DNA from: Chloroflexota bacterium
GTDB taxonomy: Bacteria; Chloroflexota; Anaerolineae; Anaerolineales; Anaerolineaceae
Direction of reading: 5' to 3'
DNA: 37,861 bases
NCBI GenBank assembly: GCA_029777225.1
Contig: JAKOSR010000197.1
Span: 1 to 37,861 of the forward strand
Shown here: positions 23,683-30,825 of the stretch, piece after piece
How positions within the stretch are numbered: position 1 is the first letter of the stretch
Layout of the letters: each line of letters begins with the position of its first letter
Made by a program: the position numbers and the translations under genes
Notes under the pieces: generated by a model
Databases searched by the model: none
What the model saw: only the letters and a program-made list of their open reading frames with translations
What the model was told of the DNA's origin: nothing

Positions 23683-24528
23683 ATGCATAGCCAGGTACAC
23701 CTCGCCGATAACCTTACCGTCCTCAACGCCCTCCAAAGCGCTTCCATCGACCTGGTTTACATCGACCCACCTTTCAATACCGGCAAAATTCAGGCGCGCC
23801 GCGAACTCAAAACCACGCGCGACTCCTCCGGTGACCGTGTTGGTTTCGGCAGCCACACGTATAAAACAGAAGTCCTTGGCACGCGTGACTACCGGGACCA
23901 ATTTGACGACTACCTCGCTTTCCTCGAGCCGCGCCTGCGCGAAGCCCATCGTATGCTCAAGCCAACCGGTTCCCTGTATTTCCACATCGACTACCGTGAA
24001 GCCCACTACTGCAAGCTGCTCCTGGACGAAATCTTTGGCCGCGAGAACTTCCTGAATGAAATTATCTGGGCATACGACTTCGGCGGGCGCGCCCGGGACC
24101 GCTGGCCGGCCAAGCATGATACGATTTTCTTCTACGCCAGGCAGGCCGGCTCTCACATCTTCAATCGCGACGCGATTGACCGTATCCCCTACATGGCCCC
24201 CGGCCTGGTAGGGCGTGAAAAGGCCGAGCGCGGTAAACTGCCCACCGATACCTGGTGGCACACCATCGTGGGCACCAACAGCCGCGAAAAAACCGGTTAC
24301 CCTACCCAAAAACCTGTGGCCATCCTGGAGCGTATTCTCAAAGCCTCCACCAATCCGGGCGATTGGGTGCTGGATTTCTTCGCGGGCAGCGGCACCACCG
24401 GCCAGGCCTGCCTCAATCTCGAGAGAAACTTCATCCTGGTGGATAACAACCCCCAGGCCTTCCAGGTGATGAAAAAGCGCTTTGCCAACAACCCCGCCAT
24501 CGATTGGTTTGAGGAACAACAGCCATGA
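23683..24528 (+). CDS. Orphan site-specific DNA methyltransferase (beta class)
   Basis: A 281-residue SAM-dependent methyltransferase of the N4-cytosine/N6-adenine type. The catalytic motif IV DPPFN (residues 28-32) precedes the SAM motif DFFAGSGTTGQA (231-242), the order of beta-class enzymes such as CcrM and many type II and III modification subunits. RDYRDQFDDYLAFLEPRLREAHRMLKPTGSLYFHID fits motifs V-VI, and the central 60 residues (RDRWPAKHDT onward) probably form a short target recognition part. No restriction enzyme is adjacent, so it is likely a solitary methyltransferase for gene control or repair, or it protects against an enzyme elsewhere. Its stop overlaps the next ATG as ATGA. The target sequence cannot be told. 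Confidence 0.9.
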   Translation: MHSQVHLADNLTVLNALQSASIDLVYIDPPFNTGKIQARRELKTTRDSSGDRVGFGSHTYKTEVLGTRDYRDQFDDYLAFLEPRLREAHRMLKPTGSLYFHIDYREAHYCKLLLDEIFGRENFLNEIIWAYDFGGRARDRWPAKHDTIFFYARQAGSHIFNRDAIDRIPYMAPGLVGREKAERGKLPTDTWWHTIVGTNSREKTGYPTQKPVAILERILKASTNPGDWVLDFFAGSGTTGQACLNLERNFILVDNNPQAFQVMKKRFANNPAIDWFEEQQP

Positions 24529-25316
24529 CCGAATTACCTAACCTTCCTATCCTGGATTTTGATCCCACTGTGCCGGCCATCATCGAACCTTCCGTCGTCA
24601 TTCCCAAGGCCGATGTCCCGCATCACTTAGTCTTGTGCTTCTTCCAGGAAGTGATAGACGCCCTGGTCGCCACGCACGACGCGAAAATTGTCCACACGCT
24701 ACGTTCCGAAGTGCGTGAATTCCCGATGTACGAAATTTCCTTCAAGGGTCAGCGTCTGGCCTTCATGCACCCCGGTGTGGGCGCGCCGCTCTCAGCCGGC
24801 CTGATGGAAGAAGCCATCGCCATGGGCTGCGGCGCCATCCTGGCCTGCGGCGGTTGCGGTGTGCTGGACCGTAACCTGGCTGTTGGGCACCTCTTGCTGC
24901 CTATCGCCGCGGTTCGCGACGAAGGCACGTCATACCACTACCTCCCTCCCGCCCCGGAGGTCCAGGCCAACCCAGTCGCCCTGTCTGCCATCGAAAACGT
25001 GCTTGAAAAAATGGCGGTACCCTATTTGAAAACCAAAACCTGGACCACCGATGCTTTCTACCGCGAAACACCCGCCCGTGTCGCCCGCTACAAGGCCGCC
25101 GGCTGCCTGACCGTGGAAATGGAAGCCGCCGCCCTTATGGCCGTGGCCCAATTCCGGGGTGTCACATTTGGCCAAATCCTCTACGGCGGCGATACGGTGA
25201 TTGAGGGGGCCTGGGACAGGCGTGAGTGGCACACCCGTACCGAAATCCGTGAAAACCTCTTCTGGCTGGCTGCTGAGGCCTGTCTCAATCTTCCTGATAG
25301 GAGCGTAAATGCCTGA
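24525..25316 (+). CDS. Nucleoside phosphorylase family protein
   Basis: A 263-residue member of the PNP/UDP phosphorylase family, which splits nucleosides with phosphate to base and ribose-1-phosphate. Visible are YEISFKGQRLAFMHPGVGAPLSAGLMEEAIAMGCGAILACGGCGVL, the phosphate and ribose region, and CLTVEMEAAALMAVAQFRG with the MEAAA motif that binds ribose and helps choose the base. The usual N-terminal GDP-x-R phosphate motif is replaced by PKADVPHHLV, so phosphate binding may differ; nucleosidase activity with water is an alternative. It overlaps the methyltransferase by four bases and the phosphodiesterase by eight, so the three are translated as a unit. Confidence 0.82.
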   Translation: MTELPNLPILDFDPTVPAIIEPSVVIPKADVPHHLVLCFFQEVIDALVATHDAKIVHTLRSEVREFPMYEISFKGQRLAFMHPGVGAPLSAGLMEEAIAMGCGAILACGGCGVLDRNLAVGHLLLPIAAVRDEGTSYHYLPPAPEVQANPVALSAIENVLEKMAVPYLKTKTWTTDAFYRETPARVARYKAAGCLTVEMEAAALMAVAQFRGVTFGQILYGGDTVIEGAWDRREWHTRTEIRENLFWLAAEACLNLPDRSVNA

Positions 25317-26595
25317 TTTCAAAGACCTGGTTCTTCCCAAGCTGGCAATGCCGGACCCTCGCCTCATGGATGGGAAAAATGACATCCTCCTGCCCAGCTA
25401 CAACGGCTTTGGCCTAACCAACCTGCCTTCAACCATCAGCATGTGGCTGGGCGGTCCCCGCCTGGAGTCGCCTGCCCTGGACCCGGTCATCCTGTCCTAC
25501 TTTAAACCCCGCTACAAACGCGTCATCCTGCTCCTGGTGGACGCGCTTGGCTACAACTACCTCGCCCGCCTCATGGCCGCCGGCAAGGCGAATTTCTGGC
25601 GCGATAACCTGCCCAAAGGCCTGCTTTTTCCCATCACCAGTGTCTCACCCAGCACCACCGCCTCCGCCCTCACTACCATCTGGACCGGAGCAGCGCCATC
25701 CTCGCATGGCATCATCGGTTACGAGATGTGGGTCCCTGAATTGAGCATGGTCATCAATACCATCCTGCATACGCCCACCACCTTCGTCGGGGATGCCGGC
25801 GGCTTAACCCGCGCGGGCTTCGTCCCCAACGCCTTCATGGGTCTTGAAACCTTCGGCCGGCGCCTGCTCACCAAGGGCATACGCTCCCACGCCTTCCTGC
25901 CGTCCAGCATCGGCAACTCGGGTCTCTCCCAAATGCACCTGGATGGCAGCCAGCTGCACACCTACACGGCGGAGAGTGACCTGTGGGCCAACATGCGCGA
26001 TATACTCAACGAACGCCCGGATGTTCCCAGGTTCGTGTACGGCTATTGGTCGCATGTGGACTCGCTGATGCACCGCTATGGCACCAACGATGAACGGGTG
26101 GAGGAGCAGTTCGCGCTCTTTACCCATGGGCTCCAAAAAATACTCCTCGAAGGCATGGCGGATTGGGCCCGCGAGGATACGCTTCTGCTGCTCACCGCTG
26201 ACCATGGCTCCATCCCCACCCCTGCCGACGAAAACTACAATCTGCGCGCGCACCCGGGTCTCACCCGCCTGCTCGTCATGCAGCCCACCTGCGAAAACCG
26301 CCTCCCATTCCTGTACATCAAGCCGGGGGCCGAAAACGCGGTGCGCGATTACTTTGCCAACACCTGGCCAGGCAAATTCACGCTCATCACCCGCGACGAA
26401 GCACTGGCCTTGCACTTGTTCGGCACGCGGGACCCGCACCCGGATTTGCTGAACCGCATTGGCGACCTCGTCGTCATCAACCATGACGATGCCTACCTCT
26501 GGTGGGCCCACAAAACCAACATGCTCATGGGTCGGCATGGTGGCTTCCATCCGGATGAGATGCTCGTCCCCTTGTATTCAGTTTCTTTGGGTTAG
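25309..26595 (+). CDS. Type I phosphodiesterase / nucleotide pyrophosphatase family
   Basis: A 428-residue alkaline phosphatase-superfamily enzyme. Metal and catalytic residues are in place: Asp78 in VILLLVDALGY, the threonine nucleophile in SVSPSTTASALTTIWTG (about residue 116), YWSHVDSLMHRYG with Asp and His, LLLTADHGS, and a final GRHGGFHPDEMLVPL. The family hydrolyses phosphodiesters or pyrophosphates such as nucleotide sugars or dinucleotides. There is no signal peptide, so the enzyme is likely cytoplasmic. AGGAG precedes the ATG, inside the end of the phosphorylase gene. Together with that gene it could act in nucleotide breakdown and salvage. Its end overlaps the convergent metallophosphoesterase by four bases. 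Confidence 0.87.
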   Translation: MPDFKDLVLPKLAMPDPRLMDGKNDILLPSYNGFGLTNLPSTISMWLGGPRLESPALDPVILSYFKPRYKRVILLLVDALGYNYLARLMAAGKANFWRDNLPKGLLFPITSVSPSTTASALTTIWTGAAPSSHGIIGYEMWVPELSMVINTILHTPTTFVGDAGGLTRAGFVPNAFMGLETFGRRLLTKGIRSHAFLPSSIGNSGLSQMHLDGSQLHTYTAESDLWANMRDILNERPDVPRFVYGYWSHVDSLMHRYGTNDERVEEQFALFTHGLQKILLEGMADWAREDTLLLLTADHGSIPTPADENYNLRAHPGLTRLLVMQPTCENRLPFLYIKPGAENAVRDYFANTWPGKFTLITRDEALALHLFGTRDPHPDLLNRIGDLVVINHDDAYLWWAHKTNMLMGRHGGFHPDEMLVPLYSVSLG

Positions 26596-27275
26596 CTGGG
26601 TTGGGTGGTTTGCGCTTGGGCGGGCGCGTTTTTTCCCCGGCCTGGTAAATCGAAGGTCACTTCCCGGTAGCCATACGCGTTGATGATGCGTGTGCCATGG
26701 AAAACAGTCTCCCGGGGTATCAGCGGGTTGTAAAGATGCACATGCCCGTGCAGGGCAAGCGCCGGCCTAAAGGTTCTGATGAGCCAGCGGAAGGCTTTCA
26801 CCCCGCGGTGTGCCCGGTCCGTGTCATCATGGATTCCTTCCGGCGCGCTGTGCGTCACAAAAATATCCAGGTACCTGCCATACAGCACTTTGTTCAACAA
26901 TAAACGTGGCACCAGTCCCAGCGTAATCCGCCACATTTGGAATTGGTTGTACTGGTGCTTGCCGCGGTTGTAACGCAGGCTTCCTTCAATCCCGGCCAGC
27001 AGCAGGCCGTTTTGCTTTTGCCGGATAACCTGCCTGTGCAGGTTCGTGGCACCCCAGGGTTTGTCCTGCACCTCGTCATCCGCCAGCTTGATTTCTTCCA
27101 CATGGTTCCCGTTTACGTAATAGACCGGCACATTGAGCATCGAAATCACGTATTCAAGGTAATAATGGGGCAGGTCGCCACACGCGACCACCAGGTCCAC
27201 GTGTCCAAAACGCTCCAGGATGCGGGTGCTGTAAACGGCGGGTATTTCGATGTCGCTCAGAGCCAGGATATTCAA
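26592..27275 (-). CDS. Metallophosphoesterase
   Basis: A 227-residue calcineurin-like phosphoesterase. Motifs include ILALSDIEI (in place of the usual D-x-H), VVACGDLP, VYYVNGNHVE, FVTHSAPEG and LHGHVH, which bind the two metals. In the first motif the usual histidine of D-x-H is a glutamate, which may change metal binding. The ORF track begins at an upstream in-frame ATG, but the better start is the TTG at 27275: GGATAGGAG, formed partly by the acpS stop codon, lies just upstream. Substrates in this family range from nucleotides to phosphoproteins and UDP-sugars, so I do not assign one. It ends tail to tail with the type I phosphodiesterase. Confidence 0.82.
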   Translation of the reverse strand: MNILALSDIEIPAVYSTRILERFGHVDLVVACGDLPHYYLEYVISMLNVPVYYVNGNHVEEIKLADDEVQDKPWGATNLHRQVIRQKQNGLLLAGIEGSLRYNRGKHQYNQFQMWRITLGLVPRLLLNKVLYGRYLDIFVTHSAPEGIHDDTDRAHRGVKAFRWLIRTFRPALALHGHVHLYNPLIPRETVFHGTRIINAYGYREVTFDLPGRGKNAPAQAQTTQPS

Positions 27276-27282
27276 AACGCTC

Positions 27283-27645
27283 CTATCCCTGCGCCACGAC
27301 CATGGCCACTGCCAAACCATTCTCATGCGTGATTGAAACTGCCCAGTCCGTCAGCCCTTTTCGCTCGGCGATGGTTTTTGCCAGTCCCCCCAGGCTGATG
27401 ATGGGTTCTCCACTTTCCATGTGTAGGATTTCAAAATCCTGCCACCCAACCTTGCCAATCCCCGTGCCCAGTGCCTTCGAAGCGGCTTCTTTGCACGCGA
27501 ACAGCGCCGCCAGCGTCTGGTTGTCATCCCGGGCTTGTTGTTGCTCAGCCTGGGTATATACGCGTCGGATGAACCGTGCCCGGATGGCCGGGTTCACCTC
27601 AGCCAACCGCGCAACGCGTACCAGGTCCACGCCACATTTTATCAT
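27283..27645 (-). CDS. acpS: Holo-[acyl-carrier-protein] synthase
   Basis: A 120-residue phosphopantetheinyl transferase that moves 4'-phosphopantetheine from coenzyme A to a serine of acyl carrier protein. KCGVDLVRVARLAE at the N terminus holds the magnesium-binding Asp, and LAALFACKEAASKALGTGIGKVGWQDFEI holds the conserved Glu and Lys of the W/FxxKEAxxK motif. The length is typical of AcpS. The ATG overlaps the M16 stop as ATGA, with GGGAGAG upstream, and the TAG stop forms part of the next ribosome binding site. It is the penultimate gene of a compact run. Confidence 0.95.
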   Translation of the reverse strand: MIKCGVDLVRVARLAEVNPAIRARFIRRVYTQAEQQQARDDNQTLAALFACKEAASKALGTGIGKVGWQDFEILHMESGEPIISLGGLAKTIAERKGLTDWAVSITHENGLAVAMVVAQG

Positions 27646-28931
27646 GCCAGTGCTCTCCCGGCCGATGTAATCACCAGCTTTTCAGGGTCCCAGTACCGGC
27701 GCGCCGCCTCCAATATTTGCTGCGCGTTCACAGCCGCCAATCTTTCCGGCAGCTTCCGCAGGTAGTCCAGTTCCAGCTGATAGCGTTCCATGCTCACCAG
27801 GGTGCCGGCAATCCCGGCGTTGGATTCCAACGCCAGGGGCAGTCTGCCCAGTGCCTGTGACCGGACGTCGTCCAGTTCTTCATCGCTAACCGGCTCATTG
27901 ATGAAGCGCTTTATTTCCTCCAGGATGAGCCCAATGGCCTTATCCAGGTTGTCTGGATTCACGCCGGCTTCCACCCGCCAACTCACCGGCCCCAGTCCGC
28001 CTTCCAGGTTGCTATGCGCGTAGTAAGCGAGGCCGGCTTTTTCCCGGACGCTCTCGCCAATCCTGCCCATCATGCCAAATTGGCCCAGGATGGAATCCCC
28101 AAGCGTGCAAGCCTGGTAATCTGGTCCGTGGGTTTTGGGGGCAAGCGTCCCGATGACCAGGTCGGTCTGGCTTTTTTCTTCCAGCGGCACGTGCTCCCTC
28201 CGGGTTTGGCTCACGCCCACGTAGGGGGGTAGCTCGGGACGGGCTTGCTGTGCCGGGTTGTCCCAGTTCCCAAAGATGTCCGCGAAGCTTTCCAACGCTT
28301 TTTCAGGTTCCACACCACCAGAGAACGCCATCACCATGCCCTTGGGGCCGTAGTGCCTGTGGTGGAATTCAACCACATCCTCGCGTTGGATGCCGGCCAC
28401 GTCTTGCGTATAGCCAATGTCCGGGATGGCGTAGGGATGGCTCCCATAAAACAGCCGGTCATATGCCTCGTCCGCCATTTCCGCCGTGTCCTGCTGCATG
28501 ATTGCGATGGCCGTCAGCGTCTGTGTTTTCACCCGCTGCAAATGGTCCTCCGGAAATGCCGGCTCTCCCAGCATTTCCCGCAGCAACTTCAGCAGGGTGC
28601 CCAGGTCTTCCTGAAGGCAATTTCCACCTATCGTGGTGGCCAGTTTCCCTGAACTGATGGACAGCGAAGCTCCCATGGACTCGATGGCATCATGCAGCGC
28701 CTGGAAGGCATGTCGCCGCGTTCCCGCCATCAGGGTGGAACTGGTCACGTTGGCCAGCCCGTTTTTTCCCGCTGGCTCCGCGATGGTGCCCGCTGGCAGG
28801 TAACCCCGAAAAGCCACCGCGGGGCTAGAAAAATTGGCCCTGCACAAAACAGTGGCCCCGTTAGCCAGCCGGTTGCGCAGGATGTCTTCCGGTCCGGGCA
28901 GGCTGCTAATCGAAAATGGAATTACAGTCAT
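27642..28931 (-). CDS. M16 family peptidase homologue, catalytically inactive subunit
   Basis: A 429-residue protein with the M16B (processing peptidase/pitrilysin-like) fold. In place of the zinc-binding HxxEH it has GLANVTSSTLM (N-V-T-S-S), so it cannot hold zinc. The C-terminal half keeps GRIGESVREKAGLAYYAHS, with the Arg and Tyr that in M16 heterodimers reach the active site of the partner. This makes it the non-catalytic half of a heterodimer with the gene 10 bases upstream, as in mitochondrial alpha/beta processing peptidase and several bacterial pairs. No signal peptide is seen, so the complex is probably cytoplasmic. Confidence 0.92.
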   Translation of the reverse strand: MTVIPFSISSLPGPEDILRNRLANGATVLCRANFSSPAVAFRGYLPAGTIAEPAGKNGLANVTSSTLMAGTRRHAFQALHDAIESMGASLSISSGKLATTIGGNCLQEDLGTLLKLLREMLGEPAFPEDHLQRVKTQTLTAIAIMQQDTAEMADEAYDRLFYGSHPYAIPDIGYTQDVAGIQREDVVEFHHRHYGPKGMVMAFSGGVEPEKALESFADIFGNWDNPAQQARPELPPYVGVSQTRREHVPLEEKSQTDLVIGTLAPKTHGPDYQACTLGDSILGQFGMMGRIGESVREKAGLAYYAHSNLEGGLGPVSWRVEAGVNPDNLDKAIGLILEEIKRFINEPVSDEELDDVRSQALGRLPLALESNAGIAGTLVSMERYQLELDYLRKLPERLAAVNAQQILEAARRYWDPEKLVITSAGRALA

Positions 28932-28941
28932 GGTTTTCTTC

Positions 28942-30219
28942 TCAGGCTTTGGGGAGGTAGACGCCTATCACGCGCGCGTCCGGGTTTAAATAAGTCCGGG
29001 CAACCCTCTGCAGGTCTTCCGGGGTCACCCGCGCGAGCCGGTCTACGTAGTCCAAGAACCAGTCATAATCGGCAAAACTGCAGGCGTAACCCATCCAAAA
29101 AGCCTGGTTGGTGATGTTGTCGCTCCCATACGCGAACAGGGCGCGCGCCTGCTTCACAGCTCTGTCTATCTCTTCCTGGGTGACCGGATTGTCAAGTATC
29201 TGGGCGATTTGCTTGTCAAAGGCCTTGATTAATTTCTTATGGCCGTGCCTGGGATGGGCGGTAAGGTTGAAGGTGTAAGTGCCCGGGTCAATGCTGGCAT
29301 TCAGCCCGCCATACACGCTTACGGCCAGTTGCTTCTCCACCAGCGCGCGGTAAAGCCGGCTCGTCCGGTTGCCAATCCCACCGCTCCCAAACATGTTCAG
29401 GCTCGAAGGTCCCGCAAGCAGGCTGTCCAAAATTGTGTACGAGAAAAAATCCGCGCTGTTGGCGGCAGGGGTGCGGTACGAAATTTGGATGAAGGTGGTC
29501 TCACCCGGTCCGCGCTGTTCCACTTCTTCAAAACCTTCCAGGCGCTCTTCCGGCACGGGAATCTGCCGCGTGATGGGGTTTGACGCGAGCCAGTCGAAAT
29601 ACACCTCCACCTGCTCCCTCACCGTGTCGGGGTCTATATCCCCGGCGATGCACAGCGTGGCGTTGCCCGGCTGGTAGTAGTTTTGGTAATGTCCAAACAG
29701 ATCCTCGCGGCTCAGGCTCAGAAGGTCTTGCTTGCTTCCAATCACCTCGTTCCGGTACGGATGCCGCTTGAAGCACTTTGCTTGCACCGCCTCGCCCAGC
29801 AGGAATTGGGGGTCATTTTCCGAGCCTTCACGCTCAGAAATGATAACTGTCCGCTCCGTTTCTGTTTCCAGTGGGTCAAACAGGCTGTTCCGCATGCGGT
29901 CAGCCTCAATGCTCAGCGCCAGGTCCAGCTTGTTGGCCGGCAGCGTCTCAAAATAGGTTGTCCAATCGGTGCTGGTGAAGGCATTCCACATGCCCCCAGC
30001 TTTGGCCACCGCGTGGTCCATGTCTTGCGCGCTGCGCTGGGTGGTCCCCTTGAACTGCATGTGTTCCACCCAATGGCTCAAACCCGTCTTCCCTGCCACC
30101 TCGTTCCGCGAACCGACCGCGTACCAGGCCCAGCTGCTCACAATCGGGGCGGTATGGATGGGCTTCAGCATCACGTGCAAGCCATTGGGAAGGGTGTAAT
30201 CAATTAAATCGGTTGGCAT
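28942..30219 (-). CDS. M16 family zinc peptidase, catalytic subunit
   Basis: A 425-residue M16B metallopeptidase. GLSHWVEHMQFKGT near residues 46-59 contains the inverted zinc motif HxxEH, and TERTVIISEREGSEN about 70-80 residues later supplies the third ligand Glu. The middle LFGHYQNYYQPGNATLCIAGD is typical of the family. The C-terminal half has lost a clear R/Y pair, which its inactive partner keeps, so the two genes are complementary. Both TTG (30222) and ATG (30219) could start it; GAGGA lies upstream and favours either. A TATAAT 30 bases before the ATG, directly after a hairpin, gives the pair its own promoter. Confidence 0.93.
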   Translation of the reverse strand: MPTDLIDYTLPNGLHVMLKPIHTAPIVSSWAWYAVGSRNEVAGKTGLSHWVEHMQFKGTTQRSAQDMDHAVAKAGGMWNAFTSTDWTTYFETLPANKLDLALSIEADRMRNSLFDPLETETERTVIISEREGSENDPQFLLGEAVQAKCFKRHPYRNEVIGSKQDLLSLSREDLFGHYQNYYQPGNATLCIAGDIDPDTVREQVEVYFDWLASNPITRQIPVPEERLEGFEEVEQRGPGETTFIQISYRTPAANSADFFSYTILDSLLAGPSSLNMFGSGGIGNRTSRLYRALVEKQLAVSVYGGLNASIDPGTYTFNLTAHPRHGHKKLIKAFDKQIAQILDNPVTQEEIDRAVKQARALFAYGSDNITNQAFWMGYACSFADYDWFLDYVDRLARVTPEDLQRVARTYLNPDARVIGVYLPKA

Positions 30220-30248
30220 CAATGGAGTGTCCTCGACATCAAGTGGGC

Positions 30249-30254
30249 ATTATA
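30249..30254 (-). promoter_or_regulatory. -10 element for the M16 operon
   Basis: TATAAT reads leftward immediately after the hairpin that ends the upstream transcript. The predicted leader is about 23 bases and carries GAGGA. No strong -35 is visible; that region overlaps the hairpin. Confidence 0.6.
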
Positions 30255-30262
30255 ACAGAAGC

Positions 30263-30285
30263 GCCTGCCATAATTTCTGGCAGGC
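30263..30285 (-). terminator. Hairpin after the small membrane protein gene
   Basis: GCCTGCCA pairs perfectly with TGGCAGGC across a seven-base loop, about 50 bases after the stop of the 163-residue gene. The leftward sequence after it (GCUUCUGUU) is only partly U-rich, so it is a moderate terminator. It leads directly into the M16 promoter. Confidence 0.6.
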
Positions 30286-30333
30286 CTGTCTCCGGTTAAT
30301 ACTCTTTAGCTTGTAGGGCGTATGTTTTGTGCC

Positions 30334-30825
30334 TTATTCGCCTGGTTTTCTGCGGTAGCGCACCTGCATCAGCAGGCCAATGGCGATGATTCCCATCCCA
30401 ATCATCAGCCCCCGGGATTGCAGCGTGCCTAAAAACACGTTCGGGAGAGGGTTGGTCCCGAAACCAAAGGCATCCGCCAACGCGGTGAACACGCACATCA
30501 CGTAGCCCGTTGCCACCGTGCGTTTGCCAAAGTCCGCCAGTAGTGTCTTGGGTGTGTTGGTCCAAAAGATGCTGAGGACAATATTGGCACCCCAGCTCAA
30601 CAAGCCCAATCCAAACAGCAGTGTCAAAATCTGCACAAAACCAATCGAAATACTTCGGTCAAGGCCAAACAAGGCTGGCTTTATCCCGATGAGGAAAATC
30701 AGAAATCCGATCAGGCTCAGGGTCTGGCCAAACCTGCCTCGAAAACGGACGGCAGCTTGCCTACCGTTGATCAGGGTTTCATTTATTCCGGTTGTTTCAG
30801 AGTGATTGTGAGCTAAATCTGTCAT
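30334..30825 (-). CDS. Small four-helix membrane protein, unknown function
   Basis: A 163-residue protein with a hydrophilic N terminus of about 35 residues and four predicted membrane helices (LSLIGFLIFLIGIKPALF, FVQILTLLFGLGLLSWGANIVLSIFW, TGYVMCVFTALADAFGFG and LMIGMGIIAIGLLMQV), ending in basic RYRRKPGE. I recognise no family. The ATG lies inside the end of the dipeptidase gene (29-base overlap), so it is probably expressed with it. The ORF in another frame at 30296-30565 is a shadow. A hairpin terminator follows. Confidence 0.72.
   Translation of the reverse strand: MTDLAHNHSETTGINETLINGRQAAVRFRGRFGQTLSLIGFLIFLIGIKPALFGLDRSISIGFVQILTLLFGLGLLSWGANIVLSIFWTNTPKTLLADFGKRTVATGYVMCVFTALADAFGFGTNPLPNVFLGTLQSRGLMIGMGIIAIGLLMQVRYRRKPGE

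Noticed and set aside
23632-24519. 295-residue reverse ORF opposite the DNA methyltransferase
   Set aside because: The forward frame has clear DPPFN and FAGSG motifs, while the reverse product has no recognisable motif and crosses the mscL terminator.
25804-26550. 248-residue reverse ORF opposite the phosphodiesterase
   Set aside because: The forward frame holds all family catalytic motifs; the reverse is a GC-rich antisense frame.
30296-30565. 89-residue reverse ORF near the small membrane protein
   Set aside because: It overlaps the 163-residue membrane protein in another frame and is His/Arg/Gly-rich, as expected of a shadow.
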